From assembly GCA_949130495.1 (NCBI GenBank), contig OX422222.1:278990109-279054108 (forward strand): a stretch of 64,000 nt of DNA, written 5' to 3'. The DNA is from Sambucus nigra. Its lineage: Eukaryota; Streptophyta; Magnoliopsida; Dipsacales; Adoxaceae. Positions 12,799-24,275 of this stretch are shown here, piece by piece. The position numbers and the translations under genes are program-made. A model generated the notes under the pieces. It saw nothing but the letters and a program-made list of their open reading frames with translations, searched no databases and had not been told where the DNA came from. Position 1 is the stretch's first letter, and each line of letters opens with the position of its first letter.

Positions 12799-13686
12799 TG
12801 ATAGAGTTGACTTTTCGGTATATGTTTCATCGTTGCTTAAAAATTCCTCTAATCAAAACCTCAAATACCTACAAAAATATATCAAACTCAAGTGTAGCGG
12901 TAAGCAAGGGTATCAATCCACATCAAGGGGTAAGCTAGAGACAAATTCAATTGTAATTCACTTTTTTTTTTTCCTGTTTTTTTACTTTTTCTAATTTTTT
13001 TTAGCTTTTCAAATATTAAAAAAAAATTCAAGGGTGAGGGTGTGAAATAAGACTAAACTCAATTAAATGAGAGATGATAACAACTAACTAAAAAGTTACT
13101 AAAATGAAAACAAAGTCTAACACAAAAATAAGAGATAAAGTGAGGAAAATAAATGAGAGAGCAATCAAGGAGTGGGACTACACCACAAATTTGAGCTATT
13201 CTAACTAATTAATTTAATTATTTGAATTCACCCAAATTAATACCAAAATTACAAATCAACTCTCGTTGCAAGTGTACTTTTAATAGTAATCGTTTAAAAA
13301 ATTAAGTTTAATTCCCCACAACTCTCGAAAATAGATCTACACTCCTTTTAATTAATCACCCGCTAGGACAAATCGATTAAAATTTATGTAAATCTAGAAA
13401 ATGAATTTTAGGGTTGAGATTCAAGGAGTAATACCACACTTAAGAAACCACTATCTCTAGTTCGAAACGAAAATGGGTATTATAACTAGAATTTCGATTT
13501 TCTCTCGAAAATCATTTACCCTCTCTCGAGGCATAAATTTAAGGGAATTAATATTTAAAGGGCATTTTCAAGTAATCAAACTAATTAAATTAAAATAATA
13601 TCAAATAAGGGTTTCAACTCACCCCTTGAAAGGGGATTTAGCCTAACATGATATGAATAAGGGTTTCAAATAAGGGTTTCGCCGGT

Positions 13687-13691
13687 TGATG
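13687..13691. repeat. Target-site duplication TGATG of the copia element, left copy
   Basis: TGATG immediately precedes the 5' LTR and is repeated exactly at 19526-19530 after the 3' LTR. Confidence 0.9.
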
Positions 13692-14686
13692 TGTAAGGAC
13701 ATAATTTTATAAATGTTTGGGTAGAATATCGAAATTTTTTGTTTTTGCTAGATCACAATTTGTATGTCTGATAACGCTACATTCGGCACGTCATCACGAT
13801 CATCCACGACGACCTTTATCCGAATCCATGCATCCATCATCTTCACACGTGCATTATGCTGCATGCGACGTGCTGCTCAACTGTTTCCCACTACTCCATG
13901 CCGCATTATTGGTAAAATGATTTAATGGAGCTATTTATATTTGCATAAATATTTGGGAAATTTTTCAGAAAATGTGTTTTCGAAGTCTAATTTATTTTTA
14001 TCAAAAGTAGAATTTTTTCTAAGTGTAGAAGCGGAGTGCCTCGGTCGACGAGCTTGTTCAAACGAGTTAGCACTGTCGTTCGAGTGAGATAAGCATCTCG
14101 CGCAATGTCGTTCGAATGACACGTGTGCTTCGTTCGAGCGACGCCGCCGCCTCTATTTTCGTATAAATACCAGTGTTCATTCTACACTTTTTTCAAGTCT
14201 TCTACGCACCAATTTCTGCATTTTTCACAGCCCAGAAAACAGACTTCACTTTTTAAGGTTTTACACATTGTTTATTCACATAAACACTCCCATCTATGTA
14301 TGTGAATCTTTAAACCTTCAAGAGGATCGTTTACTACTCATCTGGAGTATTTTTGTGGAGGAGCCGTCTTATTCTCTAATGCTGCCTATCTGGAGTTCCT
14401 GCGGGAGATTCTGGTCGAGACATCGAAATCGACGCCTGAGGGTATTTCGTATATCACTCTTATTTTCATTGTAATTCGTGTAACCGTTTTTACAAATTAT
14501 AGTGAAAATAAAAAGGTTTTGCCCCTTTGGGTTTTTTTCCCTCATTTGTATGTTTTTGTGTGTGATTAAATATTCTTGCTTGATCATATTATTTCCAATC
14601 ACACCTAGATGCATGTTTTAGGATTTGATTGAAAAATTGAGATTTAATTAAATAATTTCTTAATTTGAACCAACGTGCACTCTTCA
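13692..14686 (+). repeat. Copia 5' LTR
   Basis: It starts TGTAAGGAC and ends CTCTTCA. It carries a TATA box (TATAAATA near 14163) and repeated words of the type GTTCGAnnGA around 14050-14140, with an ACACGTG G-box-like core at about 14117. It is near-identical in layout to 18534-19525, with a difference about every 12-20 bases by eye, so the insertion is not recent. Confidence 0.9.
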
Positions 14687-14689
14687 AAT

Positions 14690-14702
14690 TGGTATCAGAG
14701 CC
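14690..14702 (+). promoter_or_regulatory. Copia primer-binding site
   Basis: TGGTATCAGAGCC lies three bases after the LTR. It is the complement of the initiator tRNA-Met 3' end used by most plant copia elements. Confidence 0.95.
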
Positions 14703-14792
14703 AATTACACAATTATACCGTGTAATTTTCTACAAAATTTTTCTAAGATATCAATTTTCCGAAAAAAATGATTTTTGAAAAAGGTGTGTTCA

Positions 14793-16944
14793 ATGGAGAA
14801 ATTATATAATAAAATGCCAATTTTTGACGGGACAAACTATGCTTACTGGAAAGCCCGTATGAAATCTTCTTTAAAAGCCATTGATGAAAGAGTTTGGATT
14901 TTCGTTGAAAGAGGGTGGACACCTCCCTCCGTCACTATTGATAACGTGACTAATTGAAAATCTTTAACTGCCTAGACTGGAGACGAATTTAAATGGTCAT
15001 CTTTTAATTCTAAGGGTTTGAGTGGTATTTGTGGATCCGTCACACCTGACGAGTTACGACGCATAATGACGTGCACCACGTCAAAAGAGGCATGGGATGT
15101 TTTCAACTTACCCATGAAGGAACTAATGCTGTGAAAGAGTCTAAACTGCAAAAATCAACAACTCAATTTGAAACAATCGCCATGATTGAGACTGAATGTT
15201 TTGATGAATTTTATGCTAGGTTATCTGATATTGTAAACACTAGCTTTAATCTTGGTTAACACATTCCTAATGCTAGAGTTGTTAAAAAGATTCTAAGATC
15301 ACTGCCTAAGCGTTTTATCCCTAAAGTCACTATGCTAAATTCTATGGGTAATTTAAACACGCTTAAATTTGAGGAACTTGTAGGAGACTTACAAACTTAT
15401 GAAATTGATATGTTTCCTATATCTGTCAAGCCTAAAGATAGGGGAATTACACTTAATGCCCAGGAGAGAAAGAGTGAGGGGTTGGCAAGAAAGAGAGTTG
15501 AGTCATCTAAAAAAGGGAGATAGAAACGTCAGATTCTGAGTGTGACTTTGATTTAGATGATTTGGCTCTGTTTGCTAAAAAATTCAAGAAAATTCTCAAA
15601 TTCAAGAAAAATGGAAATTTCAAAGATAAAAAGAATTTTGAGAAAAATAAGAAAAATAAAAAAGATTTTAAAGACCCTCATAAGAAAGACAGTGAGAGAT
15701 GCTATGAGTGCGACGGTAAGGGCCATAGAGCTTTTGAATGTGCTACCGGGCTGAACAAACTTGCCAAAGAAAAAGGCAAAGTTGTCCTTGATGCCACCCT
15801 TAGTGACGACAGTGAGGTCGAGTCGGTGGACTCTGGAGATGAGTCACCGCATGAATGTAACTTCACCTCATTCATGGCTAGTCATGTGATTACTTCTAGT
15901 GTTCCTCACGATGATGACGATGCTGATTCACAGGGATACCTCGATAGTGAGAACGATGTGAGTGAGGGGGAGGATGTTTCAAGTGAGAGTGATCTTCAAC
16001 GTGCCTATGCTAAGTTATATAATGAGTCATTTAAAACCAAAAAGCATTAGTTCTTAGGATCACCGCTTTAGAGAAAGATTTAAGACTGTTTGGAGAGAGA
16101 AAGAGAGTTATTATGAGAATGAAAAAGAGAGAGAGGAAAACCTTAAGAATATAAGATGTTTTGAGTGCTATAGGAAAGGGCACAAGAAATTTGAGTGTCC
16201 CACTAGACTTAGGAGAGAGGGAAAGAATGCTGTCATGCCCGCTACCCTAAGCGATAGTGAGGATGAGAATGGAGATGAAAGTGTGATCCGAAAACCTTTA
16301 GAAAGTTGTTTATCGAGACCATGGCAACGAAAAGGTAAAATAGGATCTTAGGTCTTCGAATTTATGAGTTGAAGGAAGAAAATGATGAGCTAAAAAGTGA
16401 AAAATGTGACTTGACAAACACGGTGTCTAGTCTGACGACACGTGTATCCCGTTTCGAGGATGATCTCAAACAAGCACGGGAGGTCCAAGTCTCGTTAGAG
16501 AACGCATCTGAGAAGGTTGATAAGATGGTTCCCTATCCCGTTTTGAATGATGTTGGAAAAGGTAATGACGGTGCATTCACTACTTTTAATGCGCCTGAGC
16601 CTATATCCACTTTGGTGAGTGAGTCTCATGGGTGCCCGACTAGAAAAGATCATCCCAAAATTCTTGATAAATTAATTCCTAGACCGATTTATGTTTGCTC
16701 CCACTGCAAGAAGCGAAGACATCTTAGGGAGTTTTGTTCTAAGTTGGGTTTTTTACCATATCATGCCACTTCACACGTCCCCTCACATGAACCCATTCAT
16801 AATACTTTACTTGCACATAATGATAGAGAGTTTGCACATATTCACGAGCAAGTGAAGTTTTTGGTCAAGACCACACATGATCTTATGGAGTTGGTTCAAA
16901 AAATGTCACCATCTTTGGAGAACTCCATCTCTCTTCTCGGTTGA
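14793..16944 (+). pseudogene. Copia Gag with three CCHC zinc knuckles, no pol
   Basis: It opens MEKLYNKMPIFDGTNYAYWK, the Asp-Gly-x-Asn-Tyr-x-x-Trp start of UBN2-type copia Gag, and continues through LRRIMTCTTSKEAWDVF. Three Cys-x2-Cys-x4-His-x4-Cys knuckles follow: CYECDGKGHRAFEC (about 15700), CFECYRKGHKKFEC (about 16157) and CSHCKKRRHLREFC (about 16698). The first two are each followed by a related tail (ATLSDDSEVES and ATLSDSEDENG), which implies an internal duplication. A coiled-coil-like stretch (KEENDELKSEK onward, 16369) precedes the third. The third knuckle is the one that normally leads into protease in related copia polyproteins, but the ORF stops at 16944. Stops and frameshifts break the N-terminal half; 15562-16050 and 16369-16944 are open. 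Confidence 0.85.
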
Positions 16945-18533
16945 GGTATTGACATGTTTGCTAGCATAGGGTGATTTACATGATGTCTCTTTTACCTATT
17001 GCTAGCATGTACCATTAGTTTGTTTTATTTTTTGATTTTTATATTTTTTTTAAAAGTCCAAAAAGATTTTCTTTTTATAAAAATTTTCGAAAAACACAAA
17101 AAGATTTTATTTTGATAAAATTTTGAAAAATCAAAAAAGATTTTTTTATTTTGTTTACACCTTTTATGGATGAGTATTTAAGATAGCCGAGTCACAAATT
17201 TCATTCCATTTATCCATGTAACTATTTGATAGTGATTTGAGACGCTACATCATTGCATCCATGTGCTTTACATTGTTTGGAGTCTTTGAGATGTGATTAC
17301 TGATATCTTTTTACATGTTTAGCTACTTATCTCCTTTATTACACACATGCACGATTTTATTTGACTATTATACTTGTCTATCACATATTGGCTTAAGTGT
17401 TTCCATCTCAATTCTATCTATACAACAAACCATATGCGATAAAACTTGACAAGATTGGAATGCATGTAAAAACCGTTTGGTGAGATTGTGTTTTTTTTTA
17501 AAACGGTGAAGGGATACGAAAGGTAATTATATATCCTTTGCGATTAAGCCACCGTTAAATCGGACCTAAAAATTGAGAAATTTTATTATCCGGGGTCCAA
17601 AGAGGTTAAAAGAGCCCGAAAAAATTTCAAGGCAATAAAAAGCAATACATGCCAAATATGGGCCATTAGGTTTCACCATCAATTCTCCAAAGTTTGAGAA
17701 TTTAGATCACCTCTATTCAAAATATATATCTGAGGGAGTTTGGTTGGAGAATTTAAACGGGTTTGCACTTCCTTGAAAGTCCTGAAAAAGCATTAAATTA
17801 TTTTGGACGTTAGTGGTGTGGAAATCACTTTGAGCTTTGATTTGATGATTTGATTGAGTCAATGTCTCATATTTCCATCTTTTTACACCTAAGGAAGATG
17901 TTGAGTTTATTCGTTAGGAGTATCCGATATTCATCGTTCACATATGTCATGTTTGTATGCATTGATTTTCCTATAGAATTTAATCACACCCCTACATTTG
18001 CACTATCATCGACTTGGTTGTTTTTGTGTTCTTTCATGGTGTGAATCTTTGTTGTATATTTTGTGTGAAAAATTTTGGGAAAAAAATCAAAAATAGAAAG
18101 ATTTTTACCTGTGACATTTTCCATATTTATGCTTCTCATATCTGTCTATTTGGGGACATCATAAAAAAGGGGAGAATGAATTATGGGGGAGATTTATTTG
18201 GTTGAAGTATTAATGATTTGCTTAAGTTTAATTAATATTTGGTTTTTGCGTATCATTATATTTCAAACTGTTGGGTGTCACGGGTATTTGCTTTATCTCA
18301 TTTGTGTAGGTACAAAAGTGATATTCATTGGATTGCACACCCTGATAAGAAAAACTTTGGGAATTTCTGAAGCGCTGAAGATTTGAAGATGTTGAAGTTT
18401 GATTGGCGATATGTCATTTAGTATTATCAGTTTGAGGGTTTAATGGGGATATTATCTTATATGTCATTTGTTTTATAGAGATTTCATAATTCGAATTTTT
18501 TATGTATGTACCGGCATAGACATAGGAGGAGAT
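16945..18533 (+). other. Non-coding 3' part of the copia element, pol absent
   Basis: I find no protease, integrase, RT or RNase H motif in any frame. A tract at 18156-18180 (GACATCATAAAAAAGGGG) resembles the post-pol end of SIRE-like elements. A second purine tract (about 18519-18533) directly precedes the 3' LTR and is the likely plus-strand primer. Confidence 0.75.
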
Positions 18534-19525
18534 TTTAAGGACATAATTTTATAAATGTCCGGGGTAAAAACTAGAAATTTTTGATTTTCCCTAGATCACA
18601 GTTTGTATGTCTGATACCGCTACATTCGGCACGTCATCACGATCATCCACGATGACCTTTATCCGAATCCATGCATCCATCATCTTCACACGTGCATCAT
18701 GATACATGCGACGTGCTGCTCAACTGTTTCCCACTACTCCACGACGCATTATTAGTAAAATGATTTAATGGAGTTGTTTATATTTTCATAAATATTTGGG
18801 AAATTTTTTAGAAAATGTTTTTTCGAAGTCTGATTTATTTTTATCAAAAGAAAAAAAAATTAAGTGTAGAAGCAGAGTGCCTCGGTCGACGAGCTCGTTC
18901 AAACAAGTAAGCACTGTCGTTCGAGCGAGATAAGCATCTCGTGCGATGTCGTTCGAATGACACGTGTCCTTCGTTCGAGATCCGCCGCCGCCTCGATTTT
19001 TGCATAAATACTAGGGTTCATTCTACACGTTTTTAAGTCTTTTACGTACCAGTTTCTGCGTTTTTCACAGCCCAGAAAACAGACTTCGCTTTTTAAGGTT
19101 TTACACCTTTTTATTCACATAAACACTCCCATCTATGTATGTAAATCTTTAAACCTTCAAGAGGGTCGTTTATTACTCATCTGGAGTATTTTTGTGGAGG
19201 AGTCGTCTTCTTCTCAACTGCTTCCCATCTGGAGTTCCTACGAGAGATTCCAGCCGAGACATCGAAATCGGCGCCTGAGGGTATTTTGTATGTCGCTCTT
19301 ATTTTCATTGTAATCCACGTAACCGTTTTTACAAATTATAGTGAAAATAAAAAGGTTTTGCCCCTTTGGGGGATTTTTCCTCATTTGTGTGTTTTTGTGT
19401 GTGATTAAATATTCTTGCATGATCATATTATTTTCAATCACACCTAGATGCATGTTTTAGGATTTAATTAAAAAACTGAGATTTAATTAAATAATTTCTT
19501 AATTTGAACCAACGCGCACTCTTCA
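18534..19525 (+). repeat. Copia 3' LTR
   Basis: It begins TTTAAGGAC (the TG start has mutated to TT), ends CTCTTCA and is followed by TGATG. It aligns over its full length with 13692-14686, including a TAAATA box near 19005. Confidence 0.9.
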
Positions 19526-20596
19526 TGATGGGTGACGGGTTGTTGGGTCGGAGGCTCCAAAGGGGTCCGGGTTCTACTGCTACGGGTTTGGAAGGTCGGG
19601 GGTGGATTGCGCCGGGGTTATGATAGGGATGCTGGTCAGGGGTCGCACCTGGGTCAGCGTCGGGCCGGTGACGGTGTGGCTGGGTTTGGGTTCAACTCCG
19701 GGCATGGGGGTTTTTCGGTGATGGGGTTGCCGAAGTTGAGGTAGGGGGAATGTTGGGTGGTGTAAAGATGATGATGGAGGTGAGAGATGATGTTTGGATG
19801 GTGTGAGTGAAGGTGTGTTTTGTGTTAATGGAGGGTTGAGGAGAGAGAGTGGTGTGGGGGAAGAAGATGAAGAGGGGAGATAGTGTGGGTGAGGGTGTAG
19901 GGGAATATGTGTGTGGTTAGGAGGTCTAGTTTAAGTGTAGGATAGTGTGTAGGGGAGTTGGGTGTGAGTGAGTTAGGTGTGTGTTTCATTTTGACATCTA
20001 AAAATAACACTAATTAACTAAAATAAAAAATAAAATAAAATCCTATTCTAAAATAAAAAAACTCAAACTAAAAAAATGGAACTAAAAACAAATAAAAATA
20101 GAAATAGAAATCTATTAAATTAAAAATTAAAATCCTAAAAAAATTGTAAAATCTAATAAATCTAAAAATAAAATGAAATCCTAAAAAAAACTAATTCTAA
20201 TCAAATAAAACTAATAACTAATAAAAATAATAATATACTAATAAAAATAAAATATAAAAATAGTAAATAAAACCTAAAATTTCTAAATAAATCTAAAATA
20301 AAACCTAAAAATAAAATTACTCTCTAAAAATCTAAAAAAAATATAAAAGGGCACAAACTAAACACACACGGGCTTGGGGTAATAGTTTTTGCTAGGTTTG
20401 GGGTAGGCTAGGGTTACGAAATTGGTGAATTAGCTCCATTTGACTGCAAATTGCCTCGAAATAATGCTTTTCACACCGCAACTGCAATCAAGCTTGCACA
20501 TTGAACATTTACGCTCATAAGATCCAAATTGTCGAGAATTAGCAATTAAAATGCGTCTATTTGGGGTATAAAATGTACGCTTTTGGGTTCTTAGCA

Positions 20597-21602
20597 CTAG
20601 CCCTGCCAATTGGCAGGTAACCCTAGGAACACTACCGATAGGCAGGAAAATTGACCTGCCAATCGACAGTCTCTTGTAGATTTTTGCGAAAAAAATGGTC
20701 GTAAAACGCAATCAGTTGATCCAAATTGCGCACGGGGCATACCACTAGAAAGGTAATTCATATAAATTCAAGAGTACTTTGGACCTCTCCCGGGTTCGAG
20801 AGTTGACTTAGGGTCAAATGTGGCTCGAACGCGCTCGTCGGTCCTTTGGATGGGAGATCGTCAGACAAAAACGGATCAATCATCCGAACGGTAAGTCAAA
20901 TTCACGCACAGGGCGGACCGTTGGAAAGGTTATGCGAGGTACTTTGACATTCTAGAGATCGTTGCTTGGTTTGGAAACTTGATTTTGGTCAATCGAGGCC
21001 CGAAATCACCTAGTGACCTTTCAGAGTAAAACGAGTCGTTCATCCATACCATAAGGTGGATTCTGGCACAGGGTCGACCGTTGTAAACGGTATTTAGTAA
21101 ACTTCAATGATTCATTTAGTCTCGTTAGAGATGAAGAGTTGACTTCGGTCAAATAGATCCCGGGAGCGCCTAGTGGCCCCCGGATCAATTTTCAAGGGAA
21201 AATGGATCGTTCATCTGAATGGTTATGCCATTTTGCACATGGGGCAAACCGTTGAAAAGGGGTTTCGGTGCCCTTCAAAGATTCGAAGAGATTTCACTCT
21301 GATAATTAAGTTGATTGGGGTCAAATCGGGGCCTCCAGATAGATTTTTTATGGTAAAATGGTCCGCTCGTCCGTTATGCCGATTAGTGCATGGGGCGGAC
21401 CATTAGAAAGGGTATTTAGAGCCCTTTAAAGATTCAAAGATCTTTCACTCTGATGTTAGAGTTGACCAGAGTCAAATGGGGCCCGGGAGCACCAGATGGC
21501 CTCTAGATCAGTACTCGGAGTATGGCCTAGGGTTCGTAATGAAACGGGGAGGTTCTAGGGACCTAAGGAGAGACTTTAGGGGCCTAGAATGTGGTATCTA
21601 CA
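20597..21602 (-). mobile_element. 5' LTR of the Tat-like element, U3-side segment
   Basis: This is the continuation of 11541-12798 beyond the solo LTR. It aligns inverted with 48312-49350. The outer end on the minus strand is TGTAGATACCACATTC, a TG start. It contains about five diverged tandem units of roughly 150-177 bases, marked by ACCGTTGGAAAGG-type words near 20751, 20928, 21077, 21248 and 21400. The palindrome CCTGCCAATTGGCAGG lies at 20602-20617. Together with the other segment the LTR is about 2.26 kb. Confidence 0.85.
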
Positions 21603-21664
21603 GTATCTTTAAGGTAAGATATTTAATTTATGATATATACTAATTTTTCTAATTATCATTAGGT

Positions 21665-21680
21665 TTCTCTCTCTCTCTCT

Positions 21681-21766
<86 letters not shown>
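21665..21766. repeat. Compound (CT)n-(AT)n microsatellite
   Basis: About 50 bases of CT repeat with one TTAT interruption are followed at once by about 48 bases of AT repeat. Confidence 0.95.
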
Positions 21767-21768
<2 letters not shown>

Positions 21769-23526
21769 ATCCAAGGTGACATAACACATGAGATATGTGT
21801 AGAGGATTGAATTTAATAATCAACGGGGCATAACTAAATTTTAAAAATTACTAAAGAAATTTAACACAGTTAGTCCGTAAGGCAAATATTAATACACAGT
21901 TAGTCCACACATTTCCCTTGGCCCATCTTTAGTCCCTAGAATCATAATCATTCCTTTTATTATTTATACAAAGACAACTTTACCCCTCAAACACTAAATA
22001 CTTGCGTTCATTTGATAGCTTATTGTTCTTCACTTCAAAGTAGTTACAAAACTCAACTAATGTCTACAAAACTTCCTGAAATCATCAACATAACTAAAAC
22101 AAACACGAGTGAACCCTAGAAATTGTATTTTCCTTATTTGATTAAGCCATAACAAACAAACATCAGGTATTTTTTTTAATCTAATTTTTTTTATTGAAAT
22201 CAAATACAATCATGTTATCAATATCCTTCTATTTTTATTGAATTATATTATTACAGTATTGAGTGTCACGAACGATTTCAGAACAAATAAACTGTAGTAA
22301 TTGCAAATTCGAAGTCCTAACTTTTCAAAATCAATAAGTTGTCGGGGGTTTAAAACCTAGTTATAAAAAAAATAAAGCTTTTCAAATTCTCATATCATTC
22401 CATCAAAAATCTTGATGCAAATATAAAAAAATAAAGCTAATTATAAACTAGGGTTTTTAAAACCTAGTTAATTATTTGCATGTAATTATTTTCATATATA
22501 TCCATATTCTATGAAATTACTTAGGTTATTTATAATTTTTGTGAATCTATGAGATATTCAATTAAGTTTACTCTTATTTGAATGATTTTAAGTGATTTTA
22601 ATATTCAATACAAACGTGTTACGTTTGTTGAGTATTCTTATTACATATACATTAGGTCCATTGCATTAGTTATATTACAAATTCATTTATAAACAATGAA
22701 TATTACATAAATTAATTCACATTTATATTCAAATTCATTTTTATGAGTATTAACTAAAGAAGTCACTAACATAATTACTCAAAAGTAAAAAACAATTATT
22801 GCATATTTTGTGTGATGTACAATAATGAGGTCTACTGTGTCTAATTTTGCTCCCCTATAATGATGGTTTCAAAATAACTAATTGTTTATGAATATTATTT
22901 ATAACATTTTTTATAAATAACTTTCTCTGTTATTTTTAAAAAAATATTGTATATTCTGTGACTATTAAAGTTTCTAATTTGGTATCTACTAACTGTTGAA
23001 GTCATTACTCTAGTTTACTATTGTTGATTAAACTAAGTATTTTTGCATAGATAACATTTCTAATCATTTTAAAATTCATTTTTGTGTGTATTGAATAATA
23101 AAGTAACCAAACAAATTTTTTGTGGGTGATAAAGTAGCTATGATGATATGTTGTGTGTGATAAATACAATGAATAGGTATATTATGTGTAATAAGGTTAC
23201 TACTCACATTTCTTGTATCATAAAAATCACTAATTTTTTATTAACAATAGTTTTTACATTTTTATTTACATTTTTCATTGCTTTGTTGATTGTTAAACTC
23301 ACTGCTATGGATTGTATTAATTCTTAAAGTCACTACTTCAATAATGAATGCTAATTAAAGTCATTATTGTTCATAAATGACTTTCTAATATATTTATATA
23401 AATCCATTTTCATGTATATAGGGTGATAAAGTAACTAAACTAGTTTCTTATGACTGATAAATTAACTATTAGTCCATGTGTGTTATGAAGATATTGGTTA
23501 GGCATGTTTCTTGTAATAAAGTAAGT
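21767..23526. other. AT-rich spacer with degenerate repeats
   Basis: There are no coding motifs. From about 23080 to 23526 a loose theme recurs (GTGATAAAGTAACTA and variants such as GATAAAGTAGCTA and TAATAAAGTAAG). Similar words appear right of the next element (GTGATACAGTCACTA at about 35578), which suggests that the element inserted into this low-complexity DNA. Confidence 0.5.
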
Positions 23527-24085
23527 TGTTATCATCTAAAAATGGTTTTCAAATGTATTTAATACCATCAAAGTTATACACAATAGTGAAAGTAATAAAA
23601 TAGAGTAAAAGGGAGATATAGAGAGATAACACTATATTAAAGTGGTTCAGCCATGAAAATGAACCTACGTCCACTTTGGCACCTTATTCTCATTAGATTC
23701 ATGTAATAGTACAAATTTGGAGGTCCTTAGAGGCGTACAAGAGGAGAAAGATAGGCTAAAGGCATAACGTACAAGTTTCGTGTAGAAGAGGTGGCGACCT
23801 TGTAGTGTTGAGTGGAGAGAGGCCATGACTATAAATAGCTCAGGTGACCGAAGTAGGCAATCAGAGTGTGCACTCATGTGTAGAGAGATGTTGGAGAGAA
23901 TTTGGCAGGGCTTCACTACTTAAATGTTGCTTATCAAATGATGAGATGAGAACCTCTATTTATAGTAGTTGGTGGGAGTGTCACATGCACGATGAACGTG
24001 ACTTATGGGTAAGTATGAATAAGATGGAATCTTTATAGAAGGTGGACAACCGGCATTCAAATGGTAACGTGTAAGGGTCTACAGC
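23527..24085 (-). repeat. Inverted LTR fragment of the second Tat-like element
   Basis: Read on the minus strand, this matches the 3' LTR from about 35040 to 35555, ending GATGATAACA at 23527. Shared landmarks are CTATAAATAG, the ATTTGTACTATTACAT block and the AAAGTGGACGTAG block. It runs opposite to the adjoining plus-strand LTR end (24100-24255), so the 5' side of the element has been rearranged by partial inversion, or two LTR fragments were joined head to head. Confidence 0.75.
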
Positions 24086-24099
24086 TTATTTAATAAGAA

Positions 24100-24255
24100 T
24101 AAGGAACCAAAGTGATCGTAGCCTCATACCATTGCTGAACCACCCTACATCTCGTGTTATTTCTATTTATCTCTCTTTTACTCTACTATTATGTATAGAT
24201 TTGACGGTATGTTGATGGTATTATTTACTTTGGTAAACCATTTTAGATGATAACA
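24100..24255 (+). repeat. 5' LTR end of the second Tat-like element
   Basis: It matches the last 150 bases of the 3' LTR (35400-35555), with TTTGACGGTATG and TTTGGTAAACCATTTTAGA in order, and ends GATGATAACA. A primer-binding site follows four bases later. Confidence 0.8.
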
Positions 24256-24258
24256 TTT

Positions 24259-24275
24259 TGGCGCCATCTGTGTGG
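24259..24275 (+). promoter_or_regulatory. Primer-binding site of the second Tat-like element
   Basis: TGGCGCCATCTGTGTGG starts three bases after the LTR. TGGCGCC-type sites are common in plant Ty3/gypsy elements. Confidence 0.75.

Larger units (their letters stand above)
13692..19525 (+). mobile_element. Non-autonomous, pol-less Ty1/copia element, structurally complete
   Basis: This 5.8-kb element has two LTRs of about 995 bases, a tRNA-Met-type primer site, a broken Gag region with three zinc knuckles, a 1.6-kb non-coding stretch, a purine-rich tract and perfect TGATG target duplications. No integrase, reverse transcriptase or RNase H remains between Gag and the 3' LTR. The exact target duplication shows that it inserted in this pol-less form, or lost pol afterwards without disturbing its ends. 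It is a gag-only retrotransposon of the kind known in plants as TR-GAG-like. Confidence 0.85.
12799..20596. mobile_element. Solo LTR, about 1.96 kb, split by a copia element
   Basis: The insert begins TGATAGAG and ends TTAGCA (TG...CA) between perfect CTAGC duplications. Excluding the nested copia element, about 1959 bases remain: 12799-13691 and 19531-20596. There is no internal repeat of either end, no primer site and no ORF, so I read it as a solo LTR left by LTR-LTR recombination, orientation undetermined. The left part has a stretch on the theme GCAAGTGTACTTTTAATAG; the right part has a GC-rich segment (19531-19760) and then a long A-rich AAAATAAAAT stretch (19990-20350). Confidence 0.75.

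Noticed and set aside
19532..19744. Gly/Arg-rich frame of 70 codons
   Set aside because: It lies in the GC-rich part of the solo LTR; the composition explains the open frame and no motif is present.
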